Part shown: piece by piece, positions 15,842 to 22,965 of the stretch
How the letters are laid out: every line of letters starts with the position of its first letter
Position numbering within the stretch: position 1 is the stretch's first letter
Assembly (NCBI GenBank): GCA_947449515.1
Contig: CANFSD010000003.1
Coordinates: 1-35,866, forward strand
Direction: 5' to 3'
Source of the DNA: Bacteroidota bacterium
GTDB taxonomy: Bacteria; Bacteroidota; Bacteroidia; UKL13-3
DNA length: 35,866 nt
Program-made: the position numbers and the translations under genes
The notes under the pieces: model-generated
Databases searched by the model: none
What the model was told of the DNA's origin: nothing
Seen by the model: the letters and a program-made list of their open reading frames with translations, nothing else

Positions 15842-17335
15842 ATGAACATGGGCAAGAAGAAGGCGGTTGTAATTGGTGCTGGCGTAGCTGGTCTCTCTGC
15901 AGCGAGTTATTTGGCAAAGGAAGGTTTTGCGGTAACTGTTTTAGAAAAGAATCACCAAGCCGGTGGCAGGGCAAGGCAATTTAAGGCCGATGGCTTTACC
16001 TACGATATGGGCCCCAGTTGGTATTGGATGCCCGATGTTTTTGAAAAATTCTACCAAGATTTTGGCCATACTACGGCAGATTTTTATGAGCTGTTGCGTT
16101 TAGATCCAAGTTACCGTGTTATCTCTAAAAGTGGCGAAGCTGTTGATATTCCAGCCAATATGTTGGAGTTGGAAAGTTTGTTTGAGCGCTTTGAACCAGG
16201 TGCTGGTTTGCGCTTAAGAGCTTTCCTAAAAGAAGCAGCCTATAAATATGAAGTGGGAATGGAGGATTTGGTATACAAGCCAAGTTTAAGCTTAATGGAG
16301 TTTGCAGATTTACGTGTTCTAAAAGGCCTTCTTAAAATGGATGTTTTGGGAAATATGCGTAAACATATTCATTCTCAATTTTCCCATCCTTTTCTGCAAG
16401 AATTATTAGAATTTCCCGTGTTGTTTCTAGGGGCATTGCCTCAAAATACACCCGCTTTGTATAGCTTAATGAATTATGCCGATATGCAATTAGGTACCTG
16501 GTACCCGCAAGGTGGAATGCATAATATTATTGAAGCTTTTACGAAAATTGCGGAGGAGCAAGGGGTAAAAATTTTAGTAGACCAAGAAGTTATTTCTATA
16601 GCAAGTCATAATGGTAAAATTAGTCAGGTACATACCAAGCATGGAAACTTTGAGGCAGATGTGGTTATTGGTGCCGCCGATTACCAGCATTTAGATCAGG
16701 TTGTATTGAAGCCAAAAGACAGGAGTTACTCTAAAAAGTATTGGGATGCACGTAAAATGGCCCCTTCCTGTTTATTGTTTTATGTTGGCCTTAATAAAAA
16801 ATTCCCAAAACTCGAGCACCATACCTTGTTTTTTGATACCGATTTTGATCAACATTCGAAAGATATTTATACCACTCCGCAATGGCCAAAAGAGCCTTTG
16901 TTTTATTTATCAGTTCCGTCTAAAACAGATCCATCAGTTGCACCAGAAAATTGTGAGAACCTATTTTTGCTTATTCCAATTGCGCCAGGTTTAGAAGGAG
17001 ACTCAGAAGAAATAAGGGCACATTATTTTGAATTAATGATGGGCAGAATAGAAAAACAATTTGGGGAAAGCCTAATTCCGCATGTAATATATAATAAATC
17101 TTATAGTGTAAGCGACTTTAAATCAGATTACCATGCTTTCAAGGGAAATGCATATGGATTAGCCAATACCTTGGATCAAACCGCTATTTTAAAGCCTAGT
17201 TTAAAAAGTAAAAAATTAAAGAATCTATTTTTTGCAGGGCAATTAACAGTTCCAGGTCCGGGGGTTCCTCCAGGAATAATTAGTGGAAAAGTTGCTGCTT
17301 ATCAAATAGTTAAGGAGTTTAAATTAGGCAAATAA
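15842..17335 (+). CDS. crtI: Phytoene desaturase (CrtI family)
   Basis: A FAD-dependent desaturase of 497 residues counted from the ATG at 15842 (a second ATG at 15848 is equally possible). It introduces double bonds into phytoene to give lycopene or a related red carotenoid. The dinucleotide-binding motif AVVIGAGVAGLSAASYLA is followed by EKNHQAGGRA and the family stretch FTYDMGPSWYWMPDVF; the C-terminal signature FFAGQLTVPGPGVPPGI is complete. Carotenoid oxidases of the CrtI superfamily look alike, but the adjacent phytoene synthase favours desaturation. It lies 13 bases after the TonB receptor gene and 94 bases before crtB. Confidence 0.92.
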   Translation: MNMGKKKAVVIGAGVAGLSAASYLAKEGFAVTVLEKNHQAGGRARQFKADGFTYDMGPSWYWMPDVFEKFYQDFGHTTADFYELLRLDPSYRVISKSGEAVDIPANMLELESLFERFEPGAGLRLRAFLKEAAYKYEVGMEDLVYKPSLSLMEFADLRVLKGLLKMDVLGNMRKHIHSQFSHPFLQELLEFPVLFLGALPQNTPALYSLMNYADMQLGTWYPQGGMHNIIEAFTKIAEEQGVKILVDQEVISIASHNGKISQVHTKHGNFEADVVIGAADYQHLDQVVLKPKDRSYSKKYWDARKMAPSCLLFYVGLNKKFPKLEHHTLFFDTDFDQHSKDIYTTPQWPKEPLFYLSVPSKTDPSVAPENCENLFLLIPIAPGLEGDSEEIRAHYFELMMGRIEKQFGESLIPHVIYNKSYSVSDFKSDYHAFKGNAYGLANTLDQTAILKPSLKSKKLKNLFFAGQLTVPGPGVPPGIISGKVAAYQIVKEFKLGK

Positions 17336-17429
17336 GTTTTACGAATTTTTGAAGTACAATTTTTTTTTACGCATTTTAAAACAATTTGTAGTTAAAATAC
17401 ATTTATACTCGTAGACCTTTAAGCAGTAA

Positions 17430-18266
17430 ATGAAATTATTATTCGACAAAATAGCTATTCAAAATAGCAAAATGGTTACAAAGACCTACAGTACCTCCTT
17501 TTCTTTGGGTATTGGATTTTTGGCGAAACGCTTTCAAAACCCCATTTATGCAGTTTATGGCTTTGTGAGGTTAGCTGATGAAATAGTAGATTCATTTCAT
17601 GGTTATCCAAAGAAAGAAATGTTGGCAGAGCTTCGTGCAGAAACTTTTACAGCAATTGAACGTGGCATCAGTACAAATCCTATTATTCATAGTTTTCAAG
17701 ACGTAGTTCGTAAATACAATATAGACCATTCTAGCATAGATGTTTTCTTACGCAGCATGGAAATGGATTTGGATAAAAACTCTTACGACCAGCGAGGCTA
17801 TGAAGAATACATTTTAGGTTCGGCAGAAGTGGTTGGCTTAATGTGTTTGCGTGTTTTTATGGAGGGTGATGATTCAAAATACGAAGCATTGAAACCTTAT
17901 GCCATGAAACTTGGTTCGGCATTTCAAAAAATAAATTTCTTACGTGATTTTAAAGCCGACAAAGATGGTTTAGGTAGAATGTATTTTCCGCAACTGAATT
18001 ATAAGCCTTTTGACGAGGCTACTAAAAGGGAAATTGAAGAAGATATTTTTCAAGATTTTGAATTGGGTTACCAGGGCATAAAAATGCTTCCTAAAGAGGT
18101 GCGTTTTGGCGTATATGTTGCCTATATTTATTATTCTCGCTTGTTAAATGTGATTATGCAATTACCAGCAAAATCTATAATGGAGGAGCGAATTAGAATA
18201 AGTGATAAACAAAAGTATGCTTTGTTTTTTGGTTCTTATCTCCGTCATAGCTTTAATTTGCTATAG
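17430..18266 (+). CDS. crtB: Phytoene synthase (CrtB)
   Basis: A 278-residue squalene/phytoene synthase family enzyme that joins two geranylgeranyl diphosphates into phytoene. Both Mg-diphosphate binding motifs are present: D50-E-I-V-D54 and D173-F-K-A-D177 in NFLRDFKADKDGLGRMYFP. The length is typical of Bacteroidota CrtB. It follows crtI and is tightly followed (9 bases) by the unknown secreted protein, so these probably form one transcript. The 94 bases before it are T-rich with no convincing -7 box. No lycopene cyclase or carotene hydroxylase is in the window, so the final pigment is unknown. Confidence 0.93.
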   Translation: MKLLFDKIAIQNSKMVTKTYSTSFSLGIGFLAKRFQNPIYAVYGFVRLADEIVDSFHGYPKKEMLAELRAETFTAIERGISTNPIIHSFQDVVRKYNIDHSSIDVFLRSMEMDLDKNSYDQRGYEEYILGSAEVVGLMCLRVFMEGDDSKYEALKPYAMKLGSAFQKINFLRDFKADKDGLGRMYFPQLNYKPFDEATKREIEEDIFQDFELGYQGIKMLPKEVRFGVYVAYIYYSRLLNVIMQLPAKSIMEERIRISDKQKYALFFGSYLRHSFNLL

Positions 18267-18275
18267 GATTTTTTT

Positions 18276-18764
18276 ATGAACCTTTTTGTCTTACTTTTCC
18301 TATTAATCTTTCCTGCTGCTCCTAGTGAAGAGTTGGTTCAAATTCGAGCAGATTTTCATCAAGCAATTAGTGAGCAAAATTTAGCCAATGAATTGAATCA
18401 AAAATTGCAAGGAATTGCTAATAAAAGCAATTTGCAGTTAGGTTATGCGGGCGCTACCCAAATGTTATTGGCAAAGTTTGCCTTTTTACCCAATCAAAAA
18501 TACCAGTTGTTTTCTGAGGGAAAATCAAAATTAGAAAATGCAATTCGCCAGGACAGAAAAAATCCTGAACTAATTTATTTGAGGTATATCATTCAAACCA
18601 AATGCCCAGCTTTTTTAGGTTATAATCAAGATTTAAGCCGTGATAAAAACTATTTATTACAAGTGGTGAAAGCAATTGAAGACAAAGATTTACAAAAACG
18701 AATATTGGTCTTTCTAATTGTAAATGCCCAATTAACAACCGATGAAAGGAGATTATTGGGATGA
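18276..18764 (+). CDS. Unknown secreted protein in the carotenoid operon
   Basis: A 162-residue protein with an N-terminal signal (NLFVLLFLLIFPAAPS) followed by a mostly helical, Gln/Leu-rich body (QKLQGIANKSNLQLGYAGATQMLLAKFAF, LENAIRQDRKNPELIYLRY), which could form TPR-like helical pairs. No catalytic motif is visible. It lies between crtB and idi, 9 bases after one and overlapping the other by 4 bases (ATGA), so it is translated with them. The position suggests a job linked to pigment synthesis or placement, but that is inference; I do not recognise the family. Confidence 0.7.
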   Translation: MNLFVLLFLLIFPAAPSEELVQIRADFHQAISEQNLANELNQKLQGIANKSNLQLGYAGATQMLLAKFAFLPNQKYQLFSEGKSKLENAIRQDRKNPELIYLRYIIQTKCPAFLGYNQDLSRDKNYLLQVVKAIEDKDLQKRILVFLIVNAQLTTDERRLLG

Positions 18765-19270
18765 GCCATGAATTTGTAATTCTAGTAAATGAAAAAGATG
18801 AAGAAATTGGCACAATGGAAAAACAGGAGGCACATGAAAAGGCCTTGTTACATCGTGCTTTTTCAGTAATGGTTTTCAATGAAAAAAATGAAATGCTTTT
18901 GCAGCAACGTGCGCTGAGCAAATATCACTCTGGCGGTTTATGGACAAATACCTGTTGTTCGCATCCAAGGCCAGGGGAAAATGTTGAACAAGCCGCACAT
19001 AGAAGGTTAGTTGAAGAAATGGGATTTGATTGCCCACTTAAACCTCATCAAACCTTTATTTATCAAGCTCCATTTGATAATGGTTTAAGCGAGCATGAGT
19101 TTGACCATGTTTTTGTGGGAGAATTCAACCAAGATCCTCAATTTAATGCAGATGAAGTTGCTTCTTTTCAATGGATAAGTTTGCCTGATTTAAAGGCTCA
19201 ATTGCTTGATAATCCTGAAAAGTTCACTGTTTGGTTTAGGATAATTATGGAGAATTATGTTCACTTTTAG
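18761..19270 (+). CDS. idi: Isopentenyl-diphosphate delta-isomerase, type 1
   Basis: A 169-residue Nudix-fold isomerase that interconverts isopentenyl and dimethylallyl diphosphate. The active-site stretch TNTCCSHPRPGE (C65/C66, with H68 as metal ligand), the Nudix-like RRLVEEMGFD and the acidic EHEFDHVF (about 111-118) mark the type 1 enzyme. It overlaps the preceding unknown gene by 4 bases. Its presence at the end of the crt block fits a need to balance the C5 units supplied by the DXP pathway, whose first enzyme, dxs, is 12 kb away. Confidence 0.94.
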   Translation: MSHEFVILVNEKDEEIGTMEKQEAHEKALLHRAFSVMVFNEKNEMLLQQRALSKYHSGGLWTNTCCSHPRPGENVEQAAHRRLVEEMGFDCPLKPHQTFIYQAPFDNGLSEHEFDHVFVGEFNQDPQFNADEVASFQWISLPDLKAQLLDNPEKFTVWFRIIMENYVHF

Positions 19271-19331
19271 GTCTTAAATGCTATTGCAATAATCTTCTTG
19301 TTCTGCTATTCTATTGGTATAAAGCATTTCA

Positions 19332-19364
19332 TTGTTCTATTTTGACTCAAATTTTGTATTTTTG
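19332..19364 (+). promoter_or_regulatory. Promoter of rbfA
   Basis: TATTTTTG (19357-19364) fits TAnnTTTG and TTG (19332-19334) lies 22 bases upstream. The rbfA ATG at 19371 is only 6 bases past the -7 box, implying a nearly leaderless message. Confidence 0.55.
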
Positions 19365-19370
19365 CATCTT

Positions 19371-19742
19371 ATGAGTGTACGTCAAGAGAAGTTTGCAGGT
19401 TTAATCCAACAACATTTGGCGGAAATTTTCCAACGTAACCCCGAATTTGTAAACCGGGAATTTGTTACCATTAGTAAAGTGGAAGTTTCCCCTGATTTGG
19501 GTTATGCCAAAGTGTTTTTGAGTTTGATAAAAATTCAAAATAGGGCGGAGCTTTTAAGAATTGTTAATTTGCAAAGTGTTCCAATTAGAAAACAATTGGC
19601 ATCCAAAATTAGAAACCAAGCGCGCATTGTTCCAGAGCTAAATTATATTATTGACGATAGCCTTGACTATGCTTTTCACATGGATGCAGTATTGAAACAT
19701 GTGAATGAGGAAGACGAAAGAAAACGAAACGAAAACCATTAA
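19371..19742 (+). CDS. rbfA: Ribosome-binding factor A
   Basis: From the ATG at 19371 this is a 123-residue KH-type protein that binds the 30S subunit and helps 16S rRNA 5'-end maturation, notably in the cold. The start at 19332 would place the promoter inside the gene and adds 13 non-family residues. Family features are the N-terminal RQEKFAGLIQQHLAEIFQRN, the VTISKVEVSPDLGYAKVFLS strand pair and the PELNYIIDDSLDYAFHMD end. It leads a run with a methyltransferase and a LolC/E-type permease. Confidence 0.93.
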   Translation: MSVRQEKFAGLIQQHLAEIFQRNPEFVNREFVTISKVEVSPDLGYAKVFLSLIKIQNRAELLRIVNLQSVPIRKQLASKIRNQARIVPELNYIIDDSLDYAFHMDAVLKHVNEEDERKRNENH

Positions 19743-19759
19743 TTATTTGTGCTAAAATC

Positions 19760-20566
19760 ATGAATTACGATCCAATTAAAAAAGACCTAGGTATAGTTTT
19801 TAATCAAAATACTTTTTTGAGAAAAGTGTTTTATGCCCTGCTTGACTTATTATTATTACGCAGTTGGCATGTACACCGTGAGTTAAAATCATGGATGAAG
19901 AAAAACCCTTCTGCCCTTATTTTAGATGCAGGTTCAGGTTTTGGGCAGTATAGTTTTTATATGGCCAAACGCAGTAAACAATACACCATTGATGCGCTTG
20001 ATGTGAAAGAAGAGCAAATAGCAGATTGTAATCAATTTTTTAAAAAATGTGATTTAGACAATGCTACTTTTTCTTTTGGTGATTTAACCCAAAGCATTGC
20101 AAAAAATAAATATGATTTGGTAATGTGTGTAGATGTAATGGAGCATATTTTGGAAGATGTAACAGTCTTCAAAAATTTTAATGAGGCAATGAAGCCAGGT
20201 GCTATGTTATTAATTTCTACCCCAAGTGATCAAGGTGGAAGTGATGTGCATGAAGAAACCGGTGAAAGTTTCATAGGAGAGCATGTTCGTGATGGATATC
20301 CTGTAGCAGAAATGGCCGATAAATTAAAACAAGCTGGATTTAATAAAATGGAAATCCTTTATAGCTATGGAAATCCTGGTAAAATTGCTTGGCGCCTTAG
20401 CATGAAATATCCAATGTTAATGCTTAATTCCAGTAAAATATTCTTTGTGCTAATTCCCTTTTATTATATCCTTACCTATCCTTTTAGCTACTTGTTAAAT
20501 TGGTGGGATACTTATAGCACACATAAAACTGGTACAGGCTTAATTGTAAAAGCTTGGAAAGACTAA
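19760..20566 (+). CDS. Class I SAM-dependent methyltransferase with hydrophobic C-terminus
   Basis: A 268-residue protein. The SAM-binding fold is clear: LDAGSGFGQYSFYMA (motif I), ALDV (motif II), the acidic GDL, then DLVMCVDVMEHI and MKPGAMLLISTP. The C-terminal quarter contains a hydrophobic stretch (KIFFVLIPFYYILTYPFSYLLNWW) that probably associates with the membrane. The substrate is unknown; UbiG/MenG-like quinone or lipid methylation would suit a membrane-bound enzyme, but rbfA and the permease beside it give no direct clue. It starts 17 bases after rbfA. Confidence 0.8.
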   Translation: MNYDPIKKDLGIVFNQNTFLRKVFYALLDLLLLRSWHVHRELKSWMKKNPSALILDAGSGFGQYSFYMAKRSKQYTIDALDVKEEQIADCNQFFKKCDLDNATFSFGDLTQSIAKNKYDLVMCVDVMEHILEDVTVFKNFNEAMKPGAMLLISTPSDQGGSDVHEETGESFIGEHVRDGYPVAEMADKLKQAGFNKMEILYSYGNPGKIAWRLSMKYPMLMLNSSKIFFVLIPFYYILTYPFSYLLNWWDTYSTHKTGTGLIVKAWKD

Positions 20567-20600
20567 TTGTCTGGGCAATGTTTTAAGGATTGCCTTCACA

Positions 20601-21830
20601 ATGAACCTACCTTTTAAAATAGCAAGTCGTTACTTCTTTTCTCCCAAAAAAAGAGGGGGCTTTAATGCTATTTCCCTTATTTCCTATATTTCTCTTTTAG
20701 GCTATGCCGTTGGTGCTGCCGCCTTGTTAATAGTTCTTTCTGTTTTCAATGGTTTTGAAGGGCTGTTCACCAAGATGTATAGTAATTTTGATGCAGATCT
20801 TCAGGTGTTACCCAAAACAGGTAAAAATATCTTAATAAGCGAAATACCCATTAATAAAATTAAGGAGTTTAATTGGTTAAAAGGGTATACTGCTGTTTGG
20901 GAAGAAAATGCCTTATTGCGCTACAATGGCAAGCAAACGATAGCAACCATAAAAGCTGTTGATCAAAACTATTTAATTACAAATCCCCTTGATAGCAATT
21001 TATTGCGTGGCTCCCTCCTTTTACAGCAAGGAGATACCTCTTTTGCAATAGTTGGACAAGGTTTGGGCTATCAATTGGGAATAGACCCAGACGATCAATT
21101 TCATTATTTGGGTATCTATTTGCCTAAAAAAGGTAAGATGGATATGCTCAATCCGGAAGGAGCTTTTGCCCATGGTATTGTGTTCCCGGTTGGGATTATT
21201 GGTGTGCAGGAAGAAGTGGACAATAAATATGTTTTATTGCCATTATCTTATGTGTTTGCGCAAACAGATGATAGTCTTCACATCAGCCATCTTGAATTAC
21301 GCTTGAAGTCTGGCGTTGATATGGAAAAAGCCAGGCAAGAATTAAACACGCTTTTTGAAAACAAATTTGAAATTAAAAACAGGTTTGAACAGCGCGAAAG
21401 TTTCTTTAAAGTGATGCGCTCCGAAAAAAGTATTTCCTATTTTATTTTGGTTTTTATTTTACTCATTGCCGCTTTCAATACCATTGGATCGCTCTATATG
21501 TTGGTAATTGAAAAAAGAAAGGATATCGCAGTATTTTCTAGTTTGGGACTAAATGCGAACCAAACAGGCCTCATCTACATTTACCAGGGTTTATTTATTG
21601 CAGTAACGGGTGGATTATTAGGCTTATTGCTTGGATATTTTGTTTGTTGGGGTCAGCAAGAATATGGTTGGATAGCTTTACAAAACAATGGAGCTGCAAT
21701 GCTTAGCGCCTATCCTGTAATGGTAAAAATCAGCGATGCATTTACCGTTTTTATTACCCTTTTAGGTATGGGAATTTTCACTTCTTTATACCCGGCTTGG
21801 AAAGCGAGGAAATTTGTTTTAGAAAAATAA
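20601..21830 (+). CDS. LolC/LolE-type ABC transporter permease (FtsX family)
   Basis: A 409-residue inner-membrane protein with one membrane helix near the N-terminus (residues 25-50), a large periplasmic domain of MacB/LolE type, and three helices at the C-terminus (about 275-300, 325-350, 375-400). This is the standard layout of the permease that pulls lipoproteins from the inner membrane. Typical stretches are FFSPKKRGGFNAISLISYISLLGYAVG, IGSLYMLVIEKRKDIAVFSSLG and GLFIAVTGGLLGLLLGY. The ATPase partner is not in the window, as is usual for Bacteroidota. The gene is 34 bases after the methyltransferase. Confidence 0.88.
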   Translation: MNLPFKIASRYFFSPKKRGGFNAISLISYISLLGYAVGAAALLIVLSVFNGFEGLFTKMYSNFDADLQVLPKTGKNILISEIPINKIKEFNWLKGYTAVWEENALLRYNGKQTIATIKAVDQNYLITNPLDSNLLRGSLLLQQGDTSFAIVGQGLGYQLGIDPDDQFHYLGIYLPKKGKMDMLNPEGAFAHGIVFPVGIIGVQEEVDNKYVLLPLSYVFAQTDDSLHISHLELRLKSGVDMEKARQELNTLFENKFEIKNRFEQRESFFKVMRSEKSISYFILVFILLIAAFNTIGSLYMLVIEKRKDIAVFSSLGLNANQTGLIYIYQGLFIAVTGGLLGLLLGYFVCWGQQEYGWIALQNNGAAMLSAYPVMVKISDAFTVFITLLGMGIFTSLYPAWKARKFVLEK

Positions 21831-21839
21831 TCAGTTGTT

Positions 21840-22823
21840 TTAATTTTCTTTATAAACAACTTCCATTAATGTTTGTCCAACGGCCTTCAGGGTATTTCTA
21901 TCTATTACACTAATTTTATCGTTCACTGTATGCCAATGGGCAGGGAATCTGGTATCTGTTGATTCTGTGTAATGGATGATGTCTATGGTTGGCACTCCAC
22001 CCAATTCATTGATAAATTTATGGTCGTCTGTTATAAACCCTCCTTGAAAATAAAAGAAGTAATTACTATAACCTAATTGAACTCCTTGGTCCCAAACTTT
22101 TCTTAAAACGGGCTCTGCATATTTGGTGCTAAAACCCTCCCAAATAAAACGTGCATTATAAGCACCAACCATATCGAGTAAAATGCCATAGTTGGCTTTA
22201 TAACCCGGTTTGTGTGGGTTTTTGGCCCAATATTGCGAACCTAAACAATAGGTTTCTCCACCTTTATCAGATTTGCCAAGATCTTCTGCATCCAAACAAA
22301 TAAAATCTATGCCAATACTTGGTTTATTTTGGTGCATTATTCTTGCCATTTCTAACATAATAGCAACTCCACTTGCGCCGTCATCTGCGGCATCTATTGG
22401 TGTATCGTGATTGGCGGGATTTGGATCGTTATCTGCATAAGGTCTGCTGTCCCAATGCGAACAAATTAAAACGCGCTTGCTGGCTTTTGGGTTAAACGAT
22501 GCAATGATGTTTTTGATTTGCAATTTTTTCCCATCCCAATTTGTAACAGTGGCCTTTTGCTCTATTACCTCATCTGCATATTTTTTAAATTCTTCACTCA
22601 AATAATTACCGCAATTGGTGTGGGCATCACTGTTACATACGCGTGGACCGAATGACACTTGTTTCTCAACAAATATAAAAGCAGAATCACTATTAAAATT
22701 GGGGCTTTCTATTTTGTAGGTATTGCTTGAAGTGCTTTGTTCTGTTGTGGTTTTTTTCGGTTGATCCGAACAAGAAATTGCAATGAGGGCAATTATTGGT
22801 AGCAGTTTAGCGCGTAATTTCAT
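21840..22823 (-). CDS. M28-family lipoprotein, glutaminyl-peptide cyclotransferase-like
   Basis: A 327-residue lipoprotein (signal ending AIS-C18) with the Zn-dependent M28 fold. Metal-site residues are visible: H123 in SHWD, D147/D148 in AADDGASG, E180-D in LDAEDLG, a later D in ILLDMVG, and H in PAHWHTVND. The spacing and the sequence SRPYADNDP resemble bacterial and animal glutaminyl cyclases, which turn N-terminal Gln into pyroglutamate, more than ordinary M28 aminopeptidases. In Bacteroidota such a cyclase is known to act on exported proteins whose signal is cut before Gln. Many proteins here have AQ cleavage sites. It is convergent with the permease, 9 bases apart. Confidence 0.82.
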   Translation of the reverse strand: MKLRAKLLPIIALIAISCSDQPKKTTTEQSTSSNTYKIESPNFNSDSAFIFVEKQVSFGPRVCNSDAHTNCGNYLSEEFKKYADEVIEQKATVTNWDGKKLQIKNIIASFNPKASKRVLICSHWDSRPYADNDPNPANHDTPIDAADDGASGVAIMLEMARIMHQNKPSIGIDFICLDAEDLGKSDKGGETYCLGSQYWAKNPHKPGYKANYGILLDMVGAYNARFIWEGFSTKYAEPVLRKVWDQGVQLGYSNYFFYFQGGFITDDHKFINELGGVPTIDIIHYTESTDTRFPAHWHTVNDKISVIDRNTLKAVGQTLMEVVYKEN

Positions 22824-22848
22824 TTGGTAAAAGTAGCAATTTAGAAAA

Positions 22849-22868
22849 CAAAAATAAATTCAAATTTA
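22849..22868 (-). promoter_or_regulatory. -7 elements of the M28 gene
   Basis: Two overlapping possibilities on the minus strand fit TAnnTTTG: TATTTTTG (22856-22849) and TAAATTTG (22868-22861). Neither has a clear -33 TTG at standard spacing, so the exact start is unsure. Confidence 0.35.
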
Positions 22869-22940
22869 TTGCTGTAGCATTCTTCTATATTATTGATGCT
22901 GGCATTGCCCTTGTTGTCTGTTAAGATGCCAATAATTCTT

Positions 22941-22948
22941 TATATTTG
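22941..22948 (+). promoter_or_regulatory. -7 element of the M1 aminopeptidase gene
   Basis: TATATTTG fits TAnnTTTG and ends 17 bases before the ATG at 22966. TTGTTG at 22911-22916 is about 24 bases upstream, slightly far for a -33 box. Confidence 0.4.
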
Positions 22949-22965
22949 TTTGTTAACCCTTTTAT

